This document shows positions 48,064-57,063 of a stretch of 64,000 nucleotides of DNA, in pieces (position 1 is the stretch's first letter; the number at the start of each line of letters is the position of its first letter). The position numbers and the translations under genes were made by a program. The stretch comes from Phymatolithon calcareum (Eukaryota > Rhodophyta > Florideophyceae > Hapalidiales): assembly GCA_977006965.1 (NCBI GenBank), contig OZ345361.1, positions 2,356,001-2,420,000 of the forward strand. Reading direction: 5' to 3'. Under the pieces are notes generated by a model, which made no database searches, was not told where the DNA came from, and was given only the letters and a program-made list of their open reading frames with translations.

Positions 48064-48107
48064 CATCTCCTTTTCAAGCTACACGCATCTCCTTTTCAAG
48101 CTACACT
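48064..48107. repeat. 22-bp tandem repeat, two copies
   Basis: CATCTCCTTTTCAAGCTACA is repeated head to tail with period 22, the last bases being CG then CT. It is nearly exact. It lies in the gene-poor island. Confidence 0.8.
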
Positions 48108-48784
48108 GAATGAGCCAGTGTTTCAACTTGGGATTTTGACCGTTGACACGCAATTGCACCAGACCGCAAAGAGTGACTGTGATAGGGTTTGGACTCAATG
48201 GCGCGAGAATTGGGCTCAGCACGAGAGGGAGGAGGACAAAGCGGCCTGGTTTCGCGGCCGTCGTAAATTCACGGGAACGTTGAGGCAATATACAGCATCT
48301 GATTCGTGCCCCGTCGACTGACGTATCCTGCCTACACTCCATGCCATGCTCGATATTAAAAGAATGACTCCAAAGCGCCACATTTTGCCAATGCTTCGCC
48401 CATTTGCACATACTGTATCTTGCACAAGCTTTGTGGACTACTGCGGATGGTGTGTATGCGCAGACGTGGGCATTGGCTTGACAAGATCGAGACGCGGAAT
48501 ACCTGACCAGGTTCTGTTTGCATCATTCCTATTTTTAGGTATCGTCCGGCTGAAAACGGGGTAGAGAGCATCCAATTCCGACTTTCGCCCTGCTTTCTCC
48601 GCCATCGTTCACCCAATTTTCCATACCTACTCTGTTTCGTGCCGCACGCCGCAGAGTGAAGAGACTCAACAGCCTACATTGGCTGCAGGGCGCGCTCTGA
48701 GTACCGAAATAGTTGTTTTGTCGCATGGCGCTGGGTACGGCTTTATGCTTTCCTGCTTGAAGCAGTTCGATGGGCGTCTTGCCC

Positions 48785-49518
48785 GGGCCTATGTCGAGTG
48801 CGCAAGCAAAGACGTTTGTGCAGATCAGCCGCTCGCCTTCTGCATCACCACGTGAAATGTTCAAACTGGTCCACAACGGCACTCACGCGCCCGGCCGACT
48901 TGTCGACAGATTCCAGGTAATCTGGAAGAGCCACGTGCATCGTCTTCATGATTGTCTCCATCTGCGTATGGGCAAGCTCCATTCTGTAATATTGTGCGTC
49001 CATTGCTTGGGTGCGCTTGTATGCCAGCGCTGTAGACGAGAGAGTGAGCGTTGAAGCAACTGGCCCCGCCACGGCGAAAGCGCATGCCGGAGGGAAAACG
49101 GCGCACGCAGCTATCGTGCCGCCTACAGCTGCGCCTGTACTTAAAACGCCTCCCATCACACGGTGATCCTGTGTCACCTTCAAGGGAGCTAGCACCTCTG
49201 CGATCCGGTTTAGCTCTCCATCCTTTTCGCTGCTTAGAAGTGCTGCGATTCGATCCAAAAGCTTATTGCCGTACTCCAACAACAACTCGATATCTTCGCG
49301 TAGTTCTTTCCACATACAAGTCTCATTGTCAACGGTACGGATGATTCTGTCAGGGTTCCGTTAAGAGACCGCATGAAGTGAATGATTTGTTCAGATTCCT
49401 CTGAAATATGCTCCTGCATCGCACTTGCTCGAACTCGAATGGATTTGAGCTCTAGTTCGACAAAATCCATAATCTCGGGAATACTTTTCAACAGATCGTT
49501 GCACTTTCTGCAATGCAA
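48785..49518 (-). pseudogene. Decayed copy of the helical-hairpin membrane protein gene
   Basis: A partial second copy of the gene at 51453-52838, same orientation, about 2.8 kb away. It starts within the helical region (KSIPEI...ELKSIRVRASAMQEH) and lacks the N-terminal membrane segment. A one-base deletion near 49350-49360 relative to the intact copy shifts the frame. The following frame (49315-48845) covers the hydrophobic hairpin and ends early (VVDQFEHFTW). A small deletion beyond that removes the junction to the C-terminal helices. The block 48893-49201 is almost identical to 51726-52034, while both sides are clearly more diverged. Called a pseudogene because no single frame survives. 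Confidence 0.75.
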
Positions 49519-51452
49519 TGTATGGTTATGGTTTTTTTGGTAATTTACCTTTGCAAGATGTGTCCGTATGGTGTCAAGGAGACAGTGGAGCTCCTAATTG
49601 TACACTGTTCTGGTCAGGCTTCTTCTCGACGACAATTCATCGGCATAGTGCATGGCAAAACGGTAGAGATCTGTACAGGGAGACCCGTGGAGGTACTCCA
49701 ATATTTGAACAATGAGAACTTGCTCTAGGGTAAGGTCTGGCATTAATTAACGCCATCTGCGATAAAGAAAGTAGAGACGCGAGAGGGTCCGCTCAACTTA
49801 ATAGGTGGTATGGAAGGTGGAGAGTCTGATGCCTTCCTTTCAGGAATGCGGTATAGGTCGCCACCTTTTATACTCTTTTCTAGACTACTAAAGCTACGGG
49901 TAAACGCTGCACGTATGTATGAATGTAAACTGCTTTCTTCCCGATGAGGCTCGCAAGGCAGTGCTTTATTGATCTTCTACGCAGATTACGGCAGGGCGTT
50001 ATTTCTGCTGGTAATTAGGAAAGCAGTCCTTCTTCTCTGCCTGCCGCTCGAGATACGATTCGAACGCTACACGTTTTTTAATTAATTAATTTTAATTTTA
50101 AAAGCATTTTAAAAAATGCTTATTCTCCCAGTGCTTTTTATTTTTCCTCTGCTTAGTTAAAGATAGGGCGTTAATCCTGTCAGCGAATTGTAAGCACGCT
50201 TCTTCTCTGCCTGCCGCTCGTCATTATACGATTCCACCTGAAGGCTTCGAAGCAACTGCTGTGGTTCCACGATTCGCGAGTCCACGTGGACGACAAGAAT
50301 GTTGGACTCTTTTCTCTACAGCTCACGGAATTATCTCAATACTTCCGTGCAACAACACACACGCGATGCTAGTGTGCAACAATGACGGCAACACACGATA
50401 TGTTTCGTGTAGCCACCCCGTACCCTGTAGATTGGTTTCTTCAGGTCTACAAAAAAGAGAAAAAGCTATGATGCTTTCCAACTATGTTCGTGGTCCTTGT
50501 TGGGGTCCAGACTGGTTGGTGGTGTAGTGGAGCGAGTAACGGTAACATATTCGAGAATCATATACTCGTTCGTTCGCCAAACTACCGTGGATGGCATGAG
50601 TTGAGGACTGTCGGCTAAAAAGACAGTGCACCATCTTCGCGCACGTCCTTCACCCGCTTTCCAAGTTTCCAGTGACCACCATAGACATAGATGGACAGAC
50701 GAATTACCGGATCAACGGAAGTAAGCTTGCGAGAGAGTCCGGTCTCCGACCAGCCCCCCAGGCGGTCGAGCGAATGGTGAAGAAGGGTGTTTGGTGGCGC
50801 CAACGTTGTGCTGTCTTTTCAATATTTCTCATCATCTTCATAACGTTTTCAGACGGCGACAATAACAAGCGGTCTGTAGGTGCTTCATGAGTGGAATGCA
50901 AGTAGGTAAAAAGAGACAGATGTCTTCTAGGCATGTCACAGTTGCAGATCAAATGAAATTGATGCTGATCTTGACATTTTACACAAGTTTTCACAATTTT
51001 GAAAGGCTCTGACTTTTCGACTCCCTACTGCAGCTAGACGAAGTATTGGTCTTTTGTGGGTAAGACCAAGGGTCCAAGGTTGGGTGAAGTGAAGAGGTGT
51101 GTGCCTTCTTGGCTTCATCAGGCCAAGAGATTTATTGAGCGTATATGTACTAATGTGAAACTGTAGCCAGGTGTACCCAAGAACTTGTTTGGGTACTGTA
51201 AACGAAAGGCTTCAGTGTCTGGAAAATTCAAAACAGTAGATTACAGGAAAAACATTGGCTCGTCGGTTTGAATTGTGGTGCCCAATATGGGCTAACATTT
51301 GGACCAACGGATAGAAAGAACAAATTCAAATCGTAGGTAGCAGTTGCCGTGAATGCGTTGTCCGCATACATCTGATCCAAGTAGCAGGAATGCTCGCCGT
51401 GTTCGGACCGTCAGCCACGGCGTGCAGCACGAAGCAACATCCACTATTGCTG
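49519..51452. other. 1.9-kb gap with degenerate repeats
   Basis: A/T-rich centre (50070-50160) with a 9-bp hairpin (AAGCATTTT/AAAATGCTT at about 50102-50122). Two degenerate copies of a roughly 170-bp unit share CTTCTTCTCTGCCTGCCGCT (50029 and 50199). No protein-like frame found; short frames at 50261-50527 and 50704-50994 have no motif. Confidence 0.45.
50029..50220. repeat. Degenerate direct repeat, period 170 bp
   Basis: An exact 22-bp match recurs at 50029-50050 and 50199-50220. Upstream of each is a related GGGCGTTA and AGTGCTTT, so the repeat unit is longer but diverged. Downstream each has ATACGATTC. Confidence 0.6.
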
Positions 51453-52838
51453 TCAATTTATCTTCGCCCCCCTATCTGTTACCGCATTCAACCACATCCT
51501 CGATCCAGAATCACTCGCATGTTGCTGTAGTAGCTCCCTTCCGGACAGGGCCAGGTCTCTTACACCCTGCATGTCATCGATTCCGGAATCGAGGAATCCG
51601 ACGAACTGCGCAATCGCAGTCCTCGTCGCCTGCTTGTTCTCAATCATCTTAAGTCGCTCGCCTTCTGCATTTCCAAGTGTGTCTTGCAAAGCTGCAAGCT
51701 GGTATGCGACGGCCCTCACGCGCCTGGCCGACTTGTCGACAGATTCCAGGTAATCTGGAAGAGCCACGTGCATCGTCTTCATGATTGTCTCCATCTGCGT
51801 ATGGGCAAGCTCCATTCTGTAATATTGTGCGTCCATTGCTTGGGTGCGCTTGTATGCCAGCGCTGTAAACGAGAGAGTGAGCGTTGAAGCAACTGGCCCC
51901 GCCACGGCGAAAGCGCATGCCGGAGGGAAAACGGCGCACGCAGCTATCGTGCCGCCTACAGCTGCGCCTGTACTTAAAACGCCTCCCATCACACGGTGAT
52001 CCTGTGTCACCTTCAAGGGAGCTAACACCTCTGCTTTCCGTAATATCTCTCCAACTTCCTTGGTGCTTAGTAGTACTCCGAGACGATTCAAGAGATTATT
52101 GCCGTATCCCAACAGCAGCTTGATTTCTCCATGTAGTGCTTCCCACATACGAGTCTCATCGTCGACGGTGCGGATGATTCTGTCGAGGCTTCCGTCAAGA
52201 GACCGCATGAAGTGAATGATTTGTTCAGATTCCTCTGAAAAATGCTCCTGCATCGCACTTGCTCGAACTCGAATGGATTTGAGCTCCCGTTCGACAAAAG
52301 CGGCAGTCTCGGGAATCTTGTCCAAGAGGTGCTCGCCCTTGCTCCGCACTTTCGCACTCTGTTTCCGAGTATACTCCATGTAGCGATACATATCAGCATA
52401 TCCCTTCCGACTGTTATAGCCATAGTTCTTCATTAATTCGTTACTGCCCGCGATGAAGTCCGTGATAGCTCGCGAACGCGCGTTAACCGCCACCACCGTG
52501 GCGAGGCCGTCGCGGCTTCCGAGATGGCGCGTCGATGTCGACAAGTCGCCGCAAACCCAGCGGGGCAAAAGGCAGCCTCGCTGCGTGATGCCGCACGCCA
52601 CACCGGACGGGCCAAATAGCCTGCACATTGGCAAACTAAAAGAGTAGACTGACATCAAGACAACGAGAAGCAAGAGGGTAGCCAACATGCACGATAGTCG
52701 TGCTAGCTTATCAGTGAAGTTGATCTGACCGGGATCTGTTGTCGAAACGATGGAACCATCTGCACTTCGAGTGGGGCGACCATTAGTGACAATGCAATGA
52801 AGGAGGTCGCGGGGGCGAATGAAAGCGATCGCGTTCAT
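51453..52838 (-). CDS. Alpha-helical membrane protein with Gly/Ala hydrophobic hairpin
   Basis: A 461-residue protein I do not recognise. One transmembrane helix lies at residues 48-69 (LSCMLATLLLLVVLMSVYSF). A Cys-containing loop follows (76-97). From about 125 to 275 it is helical and charged (for example FVERELKSIRVRASAMQEHF). Residues 283-328 form a long Gly/Ala-rich hydrophobic stretch with a PP turn (GGVLSTGAAVGG...AVFPPACAFAVAGPV), consistent with a helical hairpin able to enter a membrane. More helices follow (335-440). The helix-hairpin-helix layout recalls apolipoprotein-L-like and related membrane-inserting proteins; this is an architectural analogy, not homology. ATG 52838. A decayed copy lies downstream. 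Confidence 0.65.
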   Translation of the reverse strand: MNAIAFIRPRDLLHCIVTNGRPTRSADGSIVSTTDPGQINFTDKLARLSCMLATLLLLVVLMSVYSFSLPMCRLFGPSGVACGITQRGCLLPRWVCGDLSTSTRHLGSRDGLATVVAVNARSRAITDFIAGSNELMKNYGYNSRKGYADMYRYMEYTRKQSAKVRSKGEHLLDKIPETAAFVERELKSIRVRASAMQEHFSEESEQIIHFMRSLDGSLDRIIRTVDDETRMWEALHGEIKLLLGYGNNLLNRLGVLLSTKEVGEILRKAEVLAPLKVTQDHRVMGGVLSTGAAVGGTIAACAVFPPACAFAVAGPVASTLTLSFTALAYKRTQAMDAQYYRMELAHTQMETIMKTMHVALPDYLESVDKSARRVRAVAYQLAALQDTLGNAEGERLKMIENKQATRTAIAQFVGFLDSGIDDMQGVRDLALSGRELLQQHASDSGSRMWLNAVTDRGAKIN

Positions 52839-53390
52839 CTGGCCTTACTGAAGCGACTGAGAATCTCTCCTGCAGGAGAGATGACCACGACTGGCGAGGC
52901 AAGATTTAAGATGGGGAGGAGACGTCAGGAAAGCGTGCCCCTGTAGATGACTTAGATTTATCATCCGCGATTCCATTTTATGAGACAAACAGGTGAAAAC
53001 GTACGATGTACTCAATCTATTGCATTCTATGTCGTCCATGGATATCATTGTACACGTTCTTCACAAAAAACGTGGGCATCGATATCAGCACTGTTGATCT
53101 GCCTTGTTGTTCATTTGCCCATCGCGTAGGCCAGTGTACACATAAACTGGAAGATATTTGTGTATTTATTTTGTTGAAACTTACAAGCTCTAACAGTGCA
53201 GCTTCTCGCTGGGTACTGCATTCCAGTAAATTATTCATCTGCATGAATTGAAAGCAGGGAGGGCAGCTGGTTTGCTTTGTGCCAGGCAGAACAATCGTGC
53301 CCACTTGAACACATTACAGCTTCCTCTCTTCATGCAGAGTTTTACAACTTTACAACCAGAATTGGTAATGGCAAGGAAATCAGGAGAACA
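52839..53390. other. Intergenic region
   Basis: 552 bases upstream of the membrane protein and downstream of the secreted Cys-rich gene. Contains the mirror-like CTCTCCTGCAGGAGAG palindrome at about 52864-52879. Nothing else recognised. Confidence 0.4.
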
Positions 53391-54459
53391 TTAGAATGTT
53401 ATTGAACTTGGAATGTTTGCCGGAATTTGAATTCTCCAGAACCAATCTCCTCTTCTGTGATCACTACTCGCCACATCCTCGGGTGCCCAATAGTCAATTC
53501 CAGGTTGGATCTCAGTGCCGCTGTCAATCATATTTTTTCTTTGAGGTAAGAACTTGCGAAGGTCAGCTTCACTTTCATCAAGTCCAACGTGTGTCCCATT
53601 GAGAGAGAATGACGGATCGAACCACTTCGGGGTGTACTCTCGCGAATAGTGCGTCTCCACCCCGATCATGTCAGTCGTAATTTCGATCCCATTCACCATA
53701 ATCTTCGCAAAATGCTTGTAACAATAGTACGACGCGTCGATGAACTGAAAAGCTAGTACGTCACCAGGTCTCATTTCAATCAGGGAGTGCTCAGCCCTAT
53801 CCATCAGTGCCCTGTCCGTTCCGGTTTCATCGAGTCCTGATTTTTTCGGCCAGTCACCCCCGAACATGCCGTTGTGCCACCATGCGAATTGGGTGCAACT
53901 GTTGGCCTTCACTCCGTCCCGCGAAATGCTCAACCAGAAACCTCCCAATTCAAGTTCACGGCCGGAGACGAGGTTTACGATTTTTCGTGTGCAGTTCGCT
54001 GTTGCGTTCTCTTCCATGGATGGACTAACAAAGTTTACCGTTTGTGGGGAGCGAATGCAAAGATGCGTTCGACCTGCACAGGCGCAAGTCCAACCGGCTC
54101 GACAGTATCTCCGTTGGCAAACTCCAGGTCGATCGTCAATTGGATCCCAGCAGCGACCCTGGCCTCCCGCTCCCATTTTACAACTGCCTGTGCCCAGGAA
54201 AGAGACATTTGCAAGAGAACAAACACTATGTCAGTTCGCTGAGCGCTCTTGACGCTACGATGTATCGGTGAACAAAACGTACAGAAATTTGGCTCGTAGC
54301 TGGTGGACCAAAGGAAACGACATTGTAACCCAGGGTTAGATATTCGGAAGTAACAGCAAAAGTGTTCTCCATGACAATCACTTACCGGCATGGTCCTGTG
54401 TCTCCAGTCACAGATATAACTAGGCATGCAGTGAGCAGTAAAAAGGAGACTTTGTCCAT
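53391..54459 (-). CDS. Secreted Cys-rich protein, two exons, unknown family
   Basis: Exon 1 (54459-54386) encodes a signal peptide, MDKVSFLLLTACLVISVTG, then DTGPC. Donor CCG/GTAAGT, intron 54385-54184 (202 nt), acceptor GGCAG. Exon 2 (54183-53391) continues in frame. The joined protein has 288 residues. After the signal peptide comes a compact Cys-rich module of about 45 residues (CKMGAGGQGRCWD, GVCQRRYC, WTCACAGRTHLC), then a larger domain with TANCTRKIVNLVSGRELELG, FWLSISRDGVKANSCTQFAW and WHNGMFGGDWPKK. Splicing brings Cys-rich sequence directly after the signal peptide, which supports the model. An alternative frame through the same exon (54199-54035) also looks partly coding, so the junction needs cDNA. 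Expected to be extracellular or in the secretory pathway. Confidence 0.6.
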
Positions 54460-55066
54460 TTTCTTTGAGCTTACTGGCCAAGGATAGCAATCTAGCGCGG
54501 CTCTCGCATACTGTGTCCGTACGAACACATCAGCACTCTATCAAATTGTACATTCCCTCAGGCTCTTTTCCCATGGAGAAACAATAACGTTTATCTGCCT
54601 GAAGACCACAAAAGTCTTCGAATAATTATGACCGGCATAAAAGCTTCTCTCGTGCCCCTTGTTCCAAGTATTTGGAAAAGAAGAAGTTTCTGAAGATAGC
54701 AGGTGCTCTCACCAGGAGAATCGACTTCAATGTTCAGAGAGCTGTGGAGGGGTCCTCCAAGGACGCTGAATTCCGAGTCGAAGGAGGGAATGTAGACTGG
54801 AAAAAATCGTCGGACAAGTAATATCAAAAAATTTCACGTCTCGTGTTATCCTTCAATTTTCAAAAGCTTGCGTGGTTGACTTCAAAGTGCACTCACAGGA
54901 CTAATTTCGAAGGTCAAAAGTTTAGAATTTGTTGTGTTGATGTCGTAATCCGTAGGGTCACGAGGGACGGTACGAGGATCATAACGGGAGACACCTGATG
55001 TCAGTAAACATTGTAGATGTACTCCAAATGGAACACTGAACTCCAGGTCTGTCATTTAGTTTGCAC
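54460..55066. other. Intergenic region upstream of the secreted-protein gene
   Basis: 607 bases with no protein-like frame. It separates the accessory island from the housekeeping block and holds the FARS2 3' flank. Confidence 0.4.
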
Positions 55067-56188
55067 CTATCTCAATTGCACAGGTGACGTTTCCGCCAAT
55101 CGCTGCCTGAAATGGTCAAACAAAGAGTTAACTTCTATGTGGGTTAAGTTTCTTTCCATGCTGCGGAAGGTAATTCGAAAGCACATGCTCTCTCTTCCAT
55201 CCCTGCAAAAGGTGTCTACCAGCTCTACAGATTCCACAAGATCTCCAGCAATCAGACGGACAAGCTCATGGATATCATTCACGTGAAAAGAAGATGCATC
55301 GTCAATCCAAAACGATACATCTTTCTTAACACTTGGGTACACTGAAAACGGCTTGTACTGCGTGTGCAGATCTCCTGACTTGAACTGATCCAGGAATCGT
55401 GGGTCTTTGCTCCAAAAAAGGCGGATATCAGGAATGGAAAACAATACCATTGCTACACGCTCAAGACCAATGCCAAAAGCCCACCCGCTAACGTTATCTG
55501 TGATATTGCCATTGCGCAGCACATTTCGCTGAAGTTGCCCACAGCCCAGAAGTTCCAACCACTCACCTTGCCATTCAACCTCCAATTCGAAGCTCGGATG
55601 GGTGAACGGAAAGTACGCATCGACCCATCGCAGATTACTGTGCTGCCCGAAAAGATGTTTTGCGAGCCCTTCGAGCGAGTTCTTCAGATCGTCGACAATA
55701 ACTTTTTCCGCTACCCCCGAATTAAACAGCTTGACGGCGTCGACCTGATGAAATACAGGATAATGTGTTCGATCCACAGTATCCCTTCGGTACACATCGC
55801 CACAATTCACAAAAGCCGTATGTCCACTTCGCAGCAATTTCACATCATGGGCTGTCATGTGCGCCCTGAGGAGGTGCTGATCATCAACATAATAGGTGTC
55901 CGACGGAGCGCGACTCACGTGATCCTTCGGGACAAGCAGGGAATCAAAGCAGTCTTCAACAGTGACCATCGGATGTAAGTTGTTCTGAAAAGAAAAACAT
56001 CCAGGTTCCCGTCGCTCAAAATAGTCCTGCACAGCTTCGCGCAGAATGCATAACGGGTGCCCATTTCTCGTGTGCAAGTTGCTACCCACGCGAGCCCAAA
56101 TCGCAGGCGGTACGCGTCCAGGCCCTTGCGGTGTCTCAGATCGAAGCGCTGCGCTGAGTAAGCAGCGGCGGAGTGTCCGGAGGGCCAT
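55067..56188 (-). CDS. FARS2: Mitochondrial-type phenylalanyl-tRNA synthetase
   Basis: A 373-residue monomeric PheRS, which charges tRNA-Phe in mitochondria (and often plastids in algae and plants). After a short Arg/Ala/Ser leader (MALRTLRRCLLSAALRSE) come HPLCILREAVQDYF, NNLHPMVTVEDCFDSLL, motif 2 around GDVYRRDTVDRTHYPVFHQ, FPFTHPSFELEVEWQGEWLE, and motif 3 GWAFGIGLERVAMVLF. The C-terminal ~95 residues are the anticodon-binding FDX-ACB domain (YPSVKKDVSFWI...MERNLTHIEVNSL). Length and single-chain layout match FARS2, unlike the cytosolic alpha2-beta2 enzyme. Start ATG 56188. Confidence 0.94.
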   Translation of the reverse strand: MALRTLRRCLLSAALRSETPQGPGRVPPAIWARVGSNLHTRNGHPLCILREAVQDYFERREPGCFSFQNNLHPMVTVEDCFDSLLVPKDHVSRAPSDTYYVDDQHLLRAHMTAHDVKLLRSGHTAFVNCGDVYRRDTVDRTHYPVFHQVDAVKLFNSGVAEKVIVDDLKNSLEGLAKHLFGQHSNLRWVDAYFPFTHPSFELEVEWQGEWLELLGCGQLQRNVLRNGNITDNVSGWAFGIGLERVAMVLFSIPDIRLFWSKDPRFLDQFKSGDLHTQYKPFSVYPSVKKDVSFWIDDASSFHVNDIHELVRLIAGDLVESVELVDTFCRDGRESMCFRITFRSMERNLTHIEVNSLFDHFRQRLAETSPVQLR

Positions 56189-56471
56189 GTCGGTGATTCC
56201 AAATTTTGTCGCAGGCGTCAGATCGATGTGTCGGGCGAATGCATCATTGGTTATGATATGCTGAATTCTTCGACTAAAAATTGAAAAATATAATTCCTTC
56301 TCCCGTCAAAGCCCACGGGCCAAAAAGTTTCCGCATTCGCATCATATGAACCACTTGCTGCGGCCCGGGAGAATACTTATTTGTTGGCGACTCCCACATT
56401 GCACTGTCTGTACCGTCCAGACAAAGCCAAGCCAAAGTGCATTGTGTTCCTGAGTTGACGCACCGCCGCCG

Positions 56472-56834
56472 ATGACTCGTGCCGGCCAATTGCAGTCTAT
56501 ATTCGCCCTTGCACATCGAGCCCAGCCTTTGGAGCACTGGACGCGTGCGACGGCCGTTGAGTCTGTGCCTCGACTCGAACGGGAGCAGCGGTCTCGTCAA
56601 GTGACGACGCCAAAGGCTGTCAAAGATGCCGAAGGTCGATTGCGAAGGGCAAGAAGAAATTACGCAGCTATTGATGCATTCTTCAAGCAACATGGATTTC
56701 CCGACCTACCTGCAGACTCCAAGGCGTTGCAAGCATGGCACAAAACCTTGCATGAATTTGCAGAGGACGCGACGACGACGGGGAAGAAAAAGAAAGCGAA
56801 GAAGAGAAGAGCAAGCGAGAAGACAACGAACTAG
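56472..56834 (+). CDS. Small basic protein, unknown
   Basis: A 120-residue ATG frame divergent from FARS2 (283-base gap). The first ~50 residues are Arg/Ser/Ala-rich without clear motifs, and could be an organelle leader. A helical segment follows (DAEGRLRRARRNYAAIDAFF, then KALQAWHKTLHEFAED), and the C-terminus is Lys/Arg-rich (GKKKKAKKRRASEK). The helical part looks coding. I do not recognise the family; a nuclear/nucleolar or organellar role is possible. Confidence 0.5.
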   Translation: MTRAGQLQSIFALAHRAQPLEHWTRATAVESVPRLEREQRSRQVTTPKAVKDAEGRLRRARRNYAAIDAFFKQHGFPDLPADSKALQAWHKTLHEFAEDATTTGKKKKAKKRRASEKTTN

Positions 56835-57063
56835 CTAACTTTTACTGTTATGTGAACACACGCTTATTTTTCCACTTTAAGCGCCTAGGTTGGGAAAATC
56901 TTGGAAACCCCTATCTTAACATTTGTCCAGTCCTGGTTCTTCATCTACGTCTACTAAGACCTCTGTACATTGCGACATTCTAAAACATCCGCCTTCTCTA
57001 CCAAGTAGTAGTACATCTTCTCACAAGAGACACCTTCTTATGTTCAGTTACCAAAACAGTCAG

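Larger units (their letters stand above)
44726..48784. other. Accessory region poor in recognisable genes
   Basis: About 4 kb with only short frames. Contents I can support: a diverged tandem duplication at 45791-46043, a Cys-containing frame fragment at 47640-47886, and a 22-bp tandem repeat at 48064-48107. The frame at 44782-45114 (minus) and those at 46611-47314 have no recognised domain. The region may hold decayed genes or intron-containing secreted-protein genes that cannot be assembled by eye. Confidence 0.45.

Noticed and set aside
44726-51452. Helitron or other transposase gene accompanying Fanzor
   Set aside because: No Rep/helicase, DDE or tyrosine-recombinase motif was seen in any frame of the island.
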